A DNA stretch of 64,000 nucleotides from Rhynchosporium graminicola (GCA_900074885.1 FJUW01000052.1:186001-250000); one strand, 5' to 3'; positions 1 through 11,651 are shown, numbered from the stretch's first letter. Notes: generated from the sequence alone by a model not told the origin. Numbers and translations are program-made.

Positions 1-59
1 TACTTTAGTGTAAATAATAAAAGCGAACTTTAATAGTAATTAGCTTATAGCTTTTACGA

Positions 60-1440
60 ATATTATAACTGCGATTATTACTAAACCGGAAATAGCGCAC
101 TTTTATGTCTAAGGCTAAGATAGGTCCGGTAAAACGTATCTATATAAAACTCTCTGCTATTATTACTATAGCGAAGAAAAGTCAGTCCTTTACGTCGCTT
201 CTACTAGTATTATAGCTTTATTATTACTAAACGGGTATATATTATACTTGTAATTTAAGATCCTGATCGATCTTACGGAATAATCTATAAGTAGTATTAC
301 GAAGTAAAGCGCGCTCGGCGGTCTCTTATGTTAGGTTAATCTGATTATCTAGAACGAGGTACTAATATAATATAAATATTATTTTAAGGTAATATACTAC
401 TTATTAGTCGATTTATAAGGCTCTATAGATAACGTTCTCTTTAGCGGTATACTCGTAATACTTAGTAGAGACTTTACGCAGATACTTCTAGTTATACTAC
501 GGGGTTCGCAAGCTAATATTATAACTACTTATATTCAAAAGTCATTTATCTAGCTCTAACTATATTATATTACCTTACGGATTAATATATAAGTCCGGGA
601 AAGGGTTTATAGTCCGGAATTCGTAGATTAGATTAGTAATCTACCTTACGATCTGTATAAAGAGCTTTTAGTTATAATTCCGAACTATATTTATTAACTT
701 ATTAGCGTTTCTAGTTTTATCGACTTTATCTATTCGCTAGCTCTTCTTAGAGGAGCTATTATAGATCTAACTACTTTTATAGGACGCTATCTTTTATTAA
801 CTCTAAATATAACTATTATAGAGCTAAATAAAATAATTCTTAGTCGCTTTCTGAGCTAGTTACGGATCTACTTAGCTATAGATATATATATAACTAACGC
901 AGATATTACTAAGATAGACCTTTATTAGTTTTTAGCTAAGACTCTTTAAAAAATCGATCTTCTCTCGCTACTATTATCGCACTTATACCTTAAGCTTAGT
1001 TCGCTTATTCTTCTTTTACGTAATCTTACGCTATCAGAAGGCCTTTATAATAGAACGCGATTAGTAGTTATAGGCCTAAGAAAGTACTATATCGAGGCTC
1101 AGATCTTAAGTAAAGACTTTAATAGATAGTTATAAGTACTCTTACGGATTAAATTAATAGAAATAGATAATAAACTTAGAATTACCTTTTAATAAAAGTA
1201 AATTCCGGTCTATTTATATTTCGCTATAACTATTAATAAGTCTTAAGGATAGTCGTTTCATATAGTAGAGCTAGACTTATAAACGCTTATATTTACCTAT
1301 AGTTAGCTATATATTAGTCTTTCACGAACGTCTAAAGTTAAAGGGTTAAGCGTATTATTACTTATAGAAAATTAATATTAGACTACGAATATTATATTTC
1401 TAGAGGTATTACTTAATCTTTATTAATATTAATTTAGTTA
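60..1440 (+). pseudogene. Helitron Pif1-like DNA helicase, C-terminal region, RIP-destroyed
   Basis: Reading through many TAG/TAA stops, the plus strand gives helicase motifs in the right order. A P-loop remnant (SGKTYLYKTL, about 128-160) is followed by VLYVASTSIIALLL (about 190-230), matching the usual VASSGIAALLL of Helitron Pif1 helicases. A Walker B-like segment, a GSQANI-like segment (about 505), LLRNLTLSEGLYNRTRLVV (about 1010-1070, matching the family's LLRNLDPSRGLCNGTRLIV region) and TINKS-G-S followed by LYISLSR (about 1230-1330) complete the fold. The Rep/HUH part of a Helitron transposase would lie left of the window. The gene cannot make protein. Helicase identity is from motifs; assignment to Helitron rather than a host Pif1 is inference from the repeat context. 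Confidence 0.8.
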
Positions 1441-1556
1441 AGAATAATTTATAAGTCTATAGATATACTATATAAGTCTCTTAATTAAGAAAAGTTTAAT
1501 AAAATCTAAAAGAAGTTAAAGATAAAGTAGAACGCGGTTTCTATTTAATATTAACT

Positions 1557-1634
1557 CCTATAGGAGACTTATAATAGGATTTTCAGCCCCGAAATTTAAC
1601 TTATATTCCTATAGGAGACTTTTAATAGGATTTA
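1557..1634. repeat. Direct duplication inside the Helitron relic
   Basis: A 27-base unit beginning CCTATAGGAGACTT occurs at 1557-1583 and again at 1608-1634 with only two or three mismatches, separated by 24 bases. It lies just downstream of the helicase relic. Its role is unknown; it may be a remnant of a non-coding repeat in the element's 3' part. Confidence 0.65.
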
Positions 1635-2894
1635 TAGCTTAATTAAGCTCTTACTCTTCTTATCCTTACGCTCCTCTTTCTCCTCTAAATCAGCCTCTAT
1701 ATAGAGATTATCCGCGAGCGATTCGTAAAGAATTGCCCGGGCCTCTAAAAGCTAGCGGTAAGTATAGCGGGAGCGATAGATATAGCTAGTAATAGCAGGG
1801 AAAGCATAGCGAGCTACTACGGATTAGTTATAGGCTATAAAGTAATTAAATTCACGACTTATTATTATTACGAGTACTAAGAGCGACCTAGGTATTTCTA
1901 CGACTATAGGTACGACCCGAGGAAGAGCTAGTAGTAGCAGGGGAGGGAACGATAGGAGTAATAGAGGTAGCAGGGCCGATAGGGCTTATAGATCTGTAAA
2001 TATTAATATAAGTTATAATTCGGTTCGGAATATAACTTATAGAGTGAGTAATAGCCTCTTATACTACTATAGTAGCAGTTAGCGCAGGAGCTACCTAAAA
2101 AACAAGCGACCCGAACGCACTCTATCTAAGGGCTATAGCCTCCTTAGTAGTAGTTATAACTCGGAAGCTTAATACGTCTAGCTATATCTGTTAGTATCTC
2201 TATATCCGAAACAGTCTATTATAGAGTATAATTAGTTAGGGAATAATATAGAATAACTTATAGATCTAGACATATCGAGCCTCTAGGTTAAAGGACTAAG
2301 TAGTACTAGAGAAGATCTAACCCGGACGCAAATTAGTAGCGCGGAGAGGGAAGAGGGCGAAGAGCCGCGTTATAGTAGCAGTAGCGCGGGCGGGCAAGAG
2401 CGGCCTTACGAGTATTTATTAGCTAAGTTACGGACCGTCAGATAGCTAGGGCTGATTTATATAATAAGGGTTAGTAGAGGAGCCGCAAAGCCGGCGGCAT
2501 AAGATTAAGCTACTAAGGCAGTAGTAGCAGAAGTAGCAGCGGCAGTAGTAGTAGTAGATATCCTACGGTCTGTTAGTAATTACTATAGGGCCGTATATCG
2601 ATAGAATCGATATAGTAGATACGTACTTAATAATTATAGTATTACTAAAAAGAAGATTTATAATTATTACTACAGGAGAGACGTACTTATAATACTATTA
2701 CCTTTAGCCTATTTCAAATTCAATTACTATTATTATCTATTAGAATTCATCTTTAATAGTAAGTCTTTATTTGCGTAGTTACTATTATCTACTATAAGCG
2801 ACTATTACGGATTAACTATTACCCGTAACGACTACGCGAAGTAAGGTCCCGTGACCCCGGAGCTTGCGAAGGGCCGGCACGGAGAAGATCTTGT

Positions 2895-2991
2895 TAATTA
2901 TAATCGATTATAATTTGATTAGATTTGATTAGGTTCAAATTACCTTTGATTAGATTTAATTAGGAGGTCATAATCTAATCTAATCTAATCA
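2895..2991. repeat. GATTA/TAATC-rich low-complexity tract
   Basis: Just right of the RIP block the sequence is built from GATTA-type words: TTTGATTAGATTTGATTAGG, a near copy of it (TTTGATTAGATTTAATTAGG), then inverted TAATC units in tandem. The forward units and inverted units could pair. It marks the junction between the transposon relic and ordinary sequence. Confidence 0.65.
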
Positions 2992-5021
2992 TTTCGCACA
3001 CTGGCTCAGCCTGTGCAAAGCCTCCAATATCCTGGGTAAATATCTCACATCTTGAGATTTTCACATGGGCGAAGTTCCCTGCTGTGCCTCATGTTGTCGT
3101 GTAGGCATGGACTCTTACAATTCGATATGACGTGGGCCTGGTTGACGGCGATCCTTCGATGCCTTCCTTCATCGTTTGCTACAAATATATATATGTATGT
3201 ATTTGAACAATAGGACTTCTTCTTATTCTTAAACTGCTCTACCCAGCTTCCCAGCCTTCATTAGCTTAGTATGTCTTTTCTATACGGTATACCTTCATCT
3301 AGACACAATGGTTCCTTACAAAGTTCCCTGTCTCCTAGGAGTTCCACTCCTCTATTAGCACAAGCTAAAGAAAACTATCCATGATTAGGTGCCAAATACC
3401 CAGCTCCCAAAAGTCTCTCTCCATGTCAGCCAGTTTAGGCAGCCGTAGCTAACCTTAGTGAACTTCTCAGTAAAGCACAGACGTTAGGCAATACATCATA
3501 CGTACCCTTCAATACGGCCAATACTTATTACTCTGTCTGGTTCTTCTCCATACAATGCACGGACTGAAGACGTTGTTCATCAATCACTTTGGTGCGCCGT
3601 CTTTAGCTAAGAATAGGATGAAGGCTGTTGGATCCAGACTCGGTGTGTCGGGTCGGCAGTGCCACCAAGCTTTGGACCATGATTCTCTCTACTGCTCTCA
3701 TCTCATGTTGACTGGAACTCTGCAATGTGACTCTCACAAATTTCATACCCGAGTAAGTGCACCCATCTGACATGCCGCACTAGCTTCCTGGTTGCATGGC
3801 TGATTCTGATATTCCATCTCAGACTCGATCAAGCGGCAGATGTACAAGACTCTAATTCAAATCCGATCGATCTACCATTAAATTTTTAGGTAGTGTATTG
3901 CGGTAACGAGTACTGGATCTACCGATAGTTGCCCAGCCTCGATTAAGCGAATGTCAACACACCATTATTCACTAAAAGAACATGTATATGGATGACTTCC
4001 AGGACTTTATATCTCTCACAGTTGGCTCAAACGAGAATAGATCACACATTACACCAAAATGACAAAGGTAGTCACGCCGACCGCTCAGTACATGCCAACA
4101 GGTACTACTTGCTCTGCTATCAGAGTCTCTCTGCTATTGGAGTCTGGCATGTTTTTCATCTCACGCGGGTCTTCGATAGATATTGTAGGCCATTTGTTGG
4201 TATCACAGGGGTATTGTATACACTGTTCTTGACTATAGTATTATTCATGTAATCCTAGGTAAGGAGCTATTCTGAGTACTTCGGTAGAATCAGTATATCT
4301 ACTGCTTCTACTAGCGCCAATGCATCCCTGCGCGGATGCGGGAAAACACGTGATCCAACACTTCCTATACTATTCTAAGTGAAATGATCAAAGTCTGACA
4401 CTTGGTGTGGGTGCGACTTATCACCCGACTTTGCACGCCTTGTCGCTGAAAGGGCAGCTTCAGTGACTCGGATACATGCCATGCAAGTGTACGGTGATAT
4501 ATCCACGCCGTTGGACATGCAATCCGCGTTAATGGTCAATCTGACTAAATAGCTTGGTGCACGAGAAAATTACCAGAAGAATGTCGAGGTAATTGATGAG
4601 TAAGTCCGATTATGGTTGGACTTGATCTCATCTGGTAGTCCGGTTCTGCCGTTAAGCGAATATCAATAAAGAAACCGTGACGAAGGTCGACTTTCTCATC
4701 CACTGAAGGAACAGTACGTGAGCTCATAATCTTCGGGAATCTTACAGAAATCACTAGTGTTTCAACTTATTACAAATCCCTTGTTCCAACGGATAAACCC
4801 TGGCGCACTTTCGCATTTGAATGTTCGGTCTTGGTTTTCGGGTTTGGAAGTGCTCGGGCTTGAAATCCGTAGTTCTTGGCAAATAGGAATTGGTTAAAGC
4901 TTCGTCTGACCTTGTGATCTTTTGATCTACATATCAGTACTCAAGAAGTGATAGCATCTCCGACTTATCACACTCCATTTGTTCTTTCTACATAATTCCG
5001 AGCAAAATACCCTTCAATAAC
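2992..5021. other. Intergenic stretch without a supported gene
   Basis: Base composition is normal here and clearly unlike the RIP block on the left. The open frames are short and unrelated to any family I know. The last 200 bases (CT-rich, followed by CCTTCAATAAC directly before the ATG at 5022) are probably the promoter and leader of the aminotransferase gene. Confidence 0.5.
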
Positions 5022-6497
5022 ATGGCACCGTCCGCGGCCATCAATACCCCCCTAGGCGAAGTTGGTCCTTCTGCCACTCTCAAAATCATGCCTCAGTCCT
5101 CATCTCAGTCTCTATCAAAGCCTGCCGAGCCATCACTGTTCCACCGCACCCTCCTCAATAAACCACACACAGTGGAGTCCGCCACAGGAATCTACCTCCA
5201 CCTCTCGGATGGGAGGAAAATACTCGACGGCTGCGGAGGAGCAGTGGTTGCCTGCATCGGACACGGCAACCAAGAAATAACCGCAGCCGTAGTTTCCCAA
5301 ATGCAGAAAATATCCTATGTCCACACGCAGACATACACCACCTCCGCGGCTGAAGACCTGGCCACGTTTCTTTTGAATGATCCATCATCGACCTTCTCCC
5401 ACGGTCTTCAGAAGGCATACTTTGTCGGCAGCGGAAGTGAAGCCAATGACTCGGCTATGAAGCTCGCTCGGCAGTATTTCTACGAAAAAGGAGAGCTCAG
5501 TCGCACGATCTTTGTGTCGAGACGCCAAAGCTACCATGGCTCAACTATTGGTTCGATGTCAATTTCGGGGCATGTTGCTCGAAAAATACAGTTTGATGGT
5601 GCATTGACACTGCCGAATGTCACTTATGTCGCTCCAGCTTATGCGTACCAGTATATGTTCGCTGATGAGACAGAGACGGAGTACAGCGCACGATTGGTTC
5701 GGGAGTTGGATAAGGAGTTCCTACGTCTGGGGCCGCAGAATGTGGTGGCTTTCTTTGCGGAGACTGTGGTCGGCGCTACCACGGGATGTGTACCGCCTCC
5801 GAAGGGTTATTTCGCTGGCGTTCGAGCAGTGTGCGACAAGTACGGGATCTTGCTCGTCTTGGATGAAGTCATGTGTGGCATGGGCAGGACAGGAACGACG
5901 TTCGCATTTGAGCAAGAAGATATCGTTCCAGATATGGTAATCATTGGGAAAGGTCTTGGGGGAGGCTATGCGCCGATTGCAGGTGTCTTGATTGGGCAAG
6001 TGGTTGTTGAGGTACTGAGAAGTGGAACTGCTGCATTCAACCATGGTCATACGTATCAAGCACATCCTGTGTCGTGCGCGGCTGCTTTGGCTGTGCAGAC
6101 TATTATTCGAAGGGATAACTTGGTGGCACAGTGTCAAGAAAGTGGCCATGCTCTTGAGAAGATGCTGAGAAGTAGGTTGGGAAGCTGCAAATATGTAGGT
6201 GACATCCGTGGAAGAGGGCTGCTTTGGGGTATAGAGTTTGTGAAAGACAAGGAGAGCAGAAAGTCATTTCCCAGGGAGCTGAGGTTCGGCTTGCGGCTAC
6301 AACAGCAGGTCTTCGAGATGGGGGTTGCTCTTTATCCTGGCAGTGCAACGGTTGATGGCATCGAAGGAGACCATATTTTGATTTCGCCACCTTACAATGT
6401 ACCGGTAAGCGAGCTGGGGACTATTGTTGATACGCTGGAAAGAGCTTATTTGTCGCTTGAAAAAATGGTTGATGGGCGAGAGAAATCGCAATTCTAG
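5022..6497 (+). CDS. Class III PLP-dependent aminotransferase (omega-transaminase family)
   Basis: An intact intronless 491-residue frame with the full architecture of class III aminotransferases (4-aminobutyrate / acetylornithine / adenosylmethionine type). The substrate-side glycine region DGCGGAVVACIGHGN is at 69-83. The phosphate-binding GSGSEAND is at 136-143 and YHGST, with the ring-stacking aromatic, at 171-175. The cofactor Asp in LDEVMCGMGRTG is D281. The Schiff-base Lys in IIGKGLGGGYAP is K310, and HTYQAHP follows at 343. The family moves an amino group from an amine or amino acid to a 2-oxo acid through PLP. The substrate cannot be told from sequence alone. There is no signal peptide, so it is probably cytosolic. 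The first 35 residues are Ser/Pro-rich and not part of the fold. It converges with the Zn2Cys6 regulator gene, with 95 bases between stop codons, so the pair may form a small catabolic or secondary-metabolic unit; that is inference. Confidence 0.93.
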   Translation: MAPSAAINTPLGEVGPSATLKIMPQSSSQSLSKPAEPSLFHRTLLNKPHTVESATGIYLHLSDGRKILDGCGGAVVACIGHGNQEITAAVVSQMQKISYVHTQTYTTSAAEDLATFLLNDPSSTFSHGLQKAYFVGSGSEANDSAMKLARQYFYEKGELSRTIFVSRRQSYHGSTIGSMSISGHVARKIQFDGALTLPNVTYVAPAYAYQYMFADETETEYSARLVRELDKEFLRLGPQNVVAFFAETVVGATTGCVPPPKGYFAGVRAVCDKYGILLVLDEVMCGMGRTGTTFAFEQEDIVPDMVIIGKGLGGGYAPIAGVLIGQVVVEVLRSGTAAFNHGHTYQAHPVSCAAALAVQTIIRRDNLVAQCQESGHALEKMLRSRLGSCKYVGDIRGRGLLWGIEFVKDKESRKSFPRELRFGLRLQQQVFEMGVALYPGSATVDGIEGDHILISPPYNVPVSELGTIVDTLERAYLSLEKMVDGREKSQF

Positions 6498-6592
6498 ATG
6501 CGTTATTACGCACCCTTTTCAAAGATACACGAACATAAGCTCGAAAGAATAAAGTGTTTCGACCTACTTGGTGAATGTATATGATTGCATCG

Positions 6593-8838
6593 TTACAAGG
6601 TTGGTAGATCTTGGTCATAATTGAACTGTAGTTCGGCCTCGTCGAAAGTACCGAATTGTTGATCCCCCCACATCGGCCACGCTTGGTTCCAAATCTCGTC
6701 GCCTGTCAAAAAAATCTCTGGATTCGACTCCGGCATCAACTCGCCCAATATTGAGGAACGGGGCTGCGGATTATGTCGCATTTCCTGGGCATTTTCCTTT
6801 GAATCATTGGTTTGATTCCCGTCAAATAATTGAGAAATCGAGGCTCCGTTCGCCGAAAGCTCTGTTTCTGCCCTGACGGGAGGTGAGACACCAGCATAAT
6901 CATGAATCGATTCATATAAAGCCACAAAATCGGACCTCGTCTTTCCTATAAACCTCGCACGGTCTCGAATCACATGGAATCGAAGAGTTTGGACTCGCTT
7001 CAGTGTCTGCGCCTGGAAAGTCGTCAGCATTGGAAGACCCATCGAGGCCAAGTAGGCAAATTTGTCTTGGGCGAAGCAAACACATCCGCTAGTAAAGTGA
7101 CCAAACATTCAATGATATTAGAGCGTGACTTCAGTCAACGTCCTGTGAATTTTCTGTGAGTTTGAAAATGAGGTGAGGAATATTGCTCAAAGTCATGTAT
7201 CAATGTTAGATAAAATATTTGATGACTTTAATAAGGGAGGTAGGTTTTGGGTTCGATGGAGAGGTTAGCTTACCCAGCCACGGCCCATCTTCCATAGTGC
7301 GGTAAATTTTTCAAGATGTAGAAAATTCAGCTCCTCATGTGCAGCAGAGTTAGGGCTTCTATTGAGGTTCATTTGAGGAAATGATGTAACGTAACCATTC
7401 ATAGATCCAGCGCAGAAAGAGCAGAAGGCTGTAAAAGGTGTGAGAAGTGGAGCGTTTAGTTCATCTAGCTGTTGATGAATCAATGTAATGCATTCTGCAG
7501 CATTGTAGAGATCCTTCGCTCGACTATGCCACCAGCCTGGAGGTGCGGAAGCTTCCAAGAGCGGCGGATCGATTGGGCCGACTGGCTCCGGCAGTTGGAT
7601 TGGGAGAAATGGGATATACTCTCGGTTTAGAAACAGGATACTTTATCATATGAGATAGAGGTTCATTTGTGGGAGCGCCATCAGAAACGTACCAGACATA
7701 GTATAGAAGGTTCACATAAGCAAACTTCTCGCCGTGACCCAAAGAAACGTGGACAGCGACACCTGAAGCGGGAAAGCTCAATCGATCAGAGTGCTGGCTT
7801 CGCCATTCCTCTACACTATCGAGGAGCTTCTTCCACGGCGAACCAGTCACCCAGGGACAATTTTCTGGTTGGGACATACCTGGCGTGCGGCGTCCACCAC
7901 TGATAATCAAATCGAGGACTTTCGACCATATCTCAAATCCTTTGACCAATACTGTATAATATTCATCAACGGTAAAAGGACCGGTTGACTCCATAGGTCT
8001 TCCTGCATGACTGACACCACCAAATGCGAAGTCCTCCTCTCCTATAGGTAGTTGAATAGTCATTGTGTCAAGTGGTAATGCAAGTGGTTGACTCCTTCCA
8101 CAGAAAATGAACCGACCCATCACAAAGCAAGCCCAGAAAGTACGGTTGTGTATCTCCGTTTCGATAACCTCACTGCCTCGGTCAGGCTTCATGACATCGA
8201 GAGATTGCATCATGCGTGTAGCCATGCCACTGTGCATCCAAGCCCCATATCCGTTTCCAGCTCCCCATTCATACATTGACATAATCAATAGAGATTGGAC
8301 GGCCGAAATGCTAGGAGTTACACTTTGTATGGACTGAAGACTCTCTCGCGAGCACGCTGCAAGTTCATCTTCGCTTGGAATCTGGTCTTTGACTGTTACT
8401 GGAAGAAAACGATGGCAGAGAGCAAGTGTCGCTGCAATCTTAATCCATACGGTGACATCCTCCTTCACGTGGCTAGAGAACGTCGGTGCATGGTTGAATG
8501 CAAGCTCCGGAAATTTCTGAGTGAATGTAGTGACAGCCACAAGAAGAACTTGAGGAGATAGCCCCAAGACAACGTCCTTAGTGAGCATCCCTGCAGCAAT
8601 ATCATTGATGCTGGGCTTGGGGCTCGCAGGCTCAACGCTTGAGTCACGATGGACATTCAGCTTGGCGGAGGTTGGAGGAGCAGACTCTCGTGGCTTCCCT
8701 CCACTTGATTGCCGGCGTCCTGTCTCGAAGGGTCCTGACAGTATGCATTCTGGTCTCTTGCTCTTGAAACAGCTACGACAAGGCGGCTCGCCATCATGAA
8801 TGCATTTGATCTTTGATCTCCTAAGCGATTGTCAGATA
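6593..8838 (-). CDS. Zn2Cys6 transcription factor with fungal-specific regulatory domain (gene model incomplete at 5' end)
   Basis: Reading leftwards from 8838, the product begins RSKIKCIHDGEPPCRSC and continues to a fourth cysteine in SKRPEC: the last four cysteines of a Zn2Cys6 DNA-binding cluster. The bases before it (CTGAC then CTTAG) look like a branch point and acceptor, so a first exon holding the first two cysteines should lie upstream; I could not identify it. The middle region from 8588 (MYEWGAGNGYGAWMHSGMA, then FWACFVMGRF) is the fungal-specific TF domain. An intron at 7641-7692 (GTACGT to AAAG) restores LFLNREYIPFLP and continues into WWHSRAKDLYNAAE. A second donor, GTAAGC, is at about 7272. 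Its acceptor is unresolved, because an in-frame stop sits just before the last frame. The final part (7108-6593) is acidic and Gln/Asp-rich, as in activation domains. The last exon junction is the weak point; damage there cannot be excluded. Confidence 0.78.
7641..7692 (-). other. Intron in the Zn2Cys6 regulator gene
   Basis: The donor GTACGT at 7692 and acceptor at 7641 give a 52 bp intron whose removal joins YYVC to ILFLNREYIPFLP in frame. That restores a stretch typical of the fungal-specific TF domain. Without it the frame runs into unrelated residues. Confidence 0.75.
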
Positions 8839-9571
8839 AACTTTACAGCCTGGCCCTCGACAGTATAAAATCAAATAAACAAACGCGCGTTCATCGATAC
8901 AAGCTGAGTATATTGCGGCTGTAATATTTTAGCGACTTGCTTGAAAATTCATCACAAAACGTCTTTTACTGTCGCGGAGATGCTCTCGGACATTACTGAA
9001 GCAATGATGAAAGTCCCACAATGATTTGATGACTTGGTCAAGGTACGGGGACTCTCGCTTGGTGGGCAACTTTCCAGGGGGTTTGGATCGGGGTTGAATG
9101 GGAAGATGGAGCTCAGGAAACGAACCTACACCAGGCACAAGCAATCGTGGTTCGCACCATTTCATCCAGATCTGTTATTCCTAGTCCTTACGTTAGATGC
9201 GAAGCAGGTTAGAATGAAGCGGTTCTGGACTGGATGGCAGATAATACATGATGGTTGAGGTCGATCGGCTTTGAACTTAATCACCGCGTTTCGGCTCTCG
9301 CTTCGGCTTTGAAACCCGGCAAGCCGCAGATCTCACACCGGACGCATGCACAATTCCTGGGCGAATTTTATGCGAATTAGTCGCTTCATTTATCACTGTA
9401 TGTGCCGAATCGAGCTGCCTCAAGATATTTGAATGTATTATATACATATTTACATGTTATATACCGTAAATTACGAAAGCAACCCCGATTCGACACAAAC
9501 GCCTTCCAATGCACACCACCCTTGACTCCATACGCCACCCAGTGAGAAGATGAAGAAGCTTTCAACAACAT
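8839..9571. other. Intergenic region upstream of the regulator gene
   Basis: This stretch should contain the promoter and missing first exon of the Zn2Cys6 gene on the minus strand. I searched for a CxxC-Arg exon ending in a good donor and did not find a convincing one. No other gene is supported. Confidence 0.4.
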
Positions 9572-11651
9572 CTAGAATAGGCCGCAAACTCCTAGTCCGA
9601 CCACAAAACATATTTGCGAAGCCATCAATATATTTGAGGTGCTCTCAAACCTTCCTGCTAAGCTTTTCTCTCCTGTAGGCTTGGCTGTGGGAGCTGCTTG
9701 TTCGGCTGCGACAGTAACAGTTCCTATAATTGTAATCGCGCCTCCGATCAGACTCGAAACATCACCGCCGACCGTTACTATTCCACCAGCTGTCAATGTC
9801 ATGCCTGCTACCACTAAACTCGTAACGGGAGCTTGAATCTCAGTCGAAAATGTGGTTGGAATCTGCCTAGCTGTAGCGCCATGTAAAATCAAAGCGTTGC
9901 CAGTTGGTGATAGAGAAATCACCTGTCCTGATATCGTCACTGCTGAGCCAGGAGATAAAGTTTGCGAGCCAATGATGATTGCGGATGCAGTATTCTGAGT
10001 GAAAGTTGAATTTCCGATCAAAATCACAGGAACAGTCTCTGGGGTTTGAGTTATTGTCGACGAAGGTGCTTGTGTTGCAGCTGGAGATGGCAAAGTAACC
10101 ACTTGGTTACCTGTAGTGATGGCGCTTCCCATGTGTGGAGTATGTGGCCCGATAATGAAGCCGGATTCTGTATTGCCAGTAAGACTCGTTCCGTCGACTG
10201 TGACCACCGCAGAATTTGGCACTAGGTGGATCTCGGTCGTAGTTGGCTTCGGAGGCGCAGGGTTGAGGATAATTGCTCCTCGTGAGCGTGCAGCATATAT
10301 TTTTGCCCATTGTATGTTATATATGAGCCAGGGATAAGTGTCTGGGAGCCAATAATGAAGTTCGAACCGGTGTCTTGACTCATGGTTTGAGGGCCGATGA
10401 CAACAGCTACTGGGGTAGGAGTGTCCGTAAGAGCAGACTTGATCACTTCTCTAGTCGAGTTTACTGACCCTTGAGATGAAATTCGTCCTTGGTCATCCGA
10501 TTGCGACGTTACGGTTGTACCTGGTTACGAGATTGTTAAATTCATGTAATGTGGAATAGGACCAGTTCCAGTACTGATCGGAGCCGGAGGTTGGTCTTTG
10601 GTCGTTGAGGTTATTGGTAAAATCGGCGTTTCTAATACAGAAGTGAAAACAGGAGCCGGTGTAGAATTAGGAGGGCCGATTTGTGTGTTTATTGGAACGG
10701 GAGGCTGGCTTTTCGATCTCTGCGTGGTTTGTGAACTAGAAGTGACAACAGTGATAGTTGGGGAGCACAAGCCTGAGATAGGCATAAACGGCATATTGGT
10801 CGTTGAAATTACAGTTTCTGTACAAGGTTCAGGCAAGAAAGTCGTTGAGTTGGGAGACTTTCCGGAAGTGTTCACATCAGATGTGCTTAGCGTATTAGAA
10901 ATGGTCGATGAAGAACTGGAACTGGTCTCCAAGGGACTGAAAGGTCCCGGCGTTACTGCTGTACTCGTAGTCGAATCTAATCTTGTACTTCTGCTCCATG
11001 TTGGTTCTGCATTCAAAGTTTGCTGAATAGTACTGATGATGGTGACAATTTGTCCACAAGGCCCTTTACTTAGATCCAGAAACTGTCCCTTTGAATAGAT
11101 GTCATGGTTGTGATACAATCAATTGGGTTTGCGAGGACCGGAGCCACGGACGGGAGAACAATCGGTTTTGTGGTTCGCTCAGGTTGAATCCCGCTTGTAA
11201 CATTTTCCAAAGTTGTGGGTAGGATTGTATCCTTGTCACTTGCCGGATAACTCGAAGGACTAGACGCACATGTAAATAATTTTTGACGTTGTACTTGTCG
11301 ATATCGTCGAGGTTTTTATTGTTGTCGTCTGCAACCTTGACTCTGTCGGTTGGATTGTCGATGTGATCGTCAGCGTATGACTACACAATCCCTCCTACGG
11401 CGAAAAGTATTCGCCCAAAATCGAAGTGACAGTCGCTGTACATGGCGGCACACTTATCGATGAACTGTGAGGACCCGAAACTATTGCAGTTGTGTTTGCA
11501 TTTCGATTCGCTACCAAGAACTCTGTTCAATAATGAGTATGATGCGAAGCTATCTTTCTATCCAAGACTGACCTCTGGGACCGAAAATACTGTGAGGGGA
11601 AACCCCTTGAATGGCCAGTGATCCGACAGCAAAGCCTATGGACACATACAT
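9572..11651 (-). pseudogene. Broken Ser/Thr-rich secreted, GPI-anchor-type protein with repeated IIGxQTLxPGS motifs
   Basis: The minus strand carries a long Ser/Thr/Pro-rich coding track that changes frame several times. A possible signal-peptide start is at 11651 (MYVSIGFAVGSLAIQGVS). Then come threonine-rich segments, and then a repeat region with units such as VVIGPQTMS, FIIGSQTLIPGS, FIIGPHTP, IIIGSQTLSPGSAVTISG and VVAGMTLTAGG. The C-terminus (STSN followed by a hydrophobic tail ending GVCGLF, stop at 9572) looks like a GPI-attachment signal. Lesions include a TAG at 11405-11407, frame changes near 11270 and 11075-11090, a TAA at 10525-10527 inside an otherwise continuous frame, and a one-base shift near 10262-10275 between LHAHEE and AIILNPAPPKP. 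Each lesion sits between segments of the same composition, so I read this as one decayed gene. The family is common in Pezizomycotina as cell-surface proteins of unknown function. Unrecognised introns could explain one break but not all. Confidence 0.65.

Larger units (their letters stand above)
1..2890. mobile_element. RIP-mutated Helitron-type repeat block (partial, runs off the left edge)
   Basis: The block is extremely AT-rich, almost lacks CpA and TpG dinucleotides, keeps CpG, and is full of TAG and TAA in every frame. This is the expected result of RIP with C-to-T change at CpA on both strands. The left part still reads as a Pif1-type helicase, the enzyme carried by Helitrons. The part right of about 1440 has a short direct duplication, trinucleotide-like AGT/AGC runs (about 2505-2565) and no frame I recognise. 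On the minus strand around 1620-1760 there is a charged, Glu/Lys-rich relic. The block ends near a GC-rich inverted patch (about 2848-2884), after which base composition returns to normal. I could not find a clean Helitron 3' end, so the exact right border is inferred. Confidence 0.7.

Noticed and set aside
2848..2884. Possible Helitron 3' hairpin (CCGTG ... CACGG)
   Set aside because: The arms pair imperfectly and no CTRR end follows at the proper distance, so the border cannot be claimed.
10598..11026. 142-codon plus-strand open frame
   Set aside because: It mirrors the Ser/Thr/Pro-rich track of the minus-strand GPI-type pseudogene.
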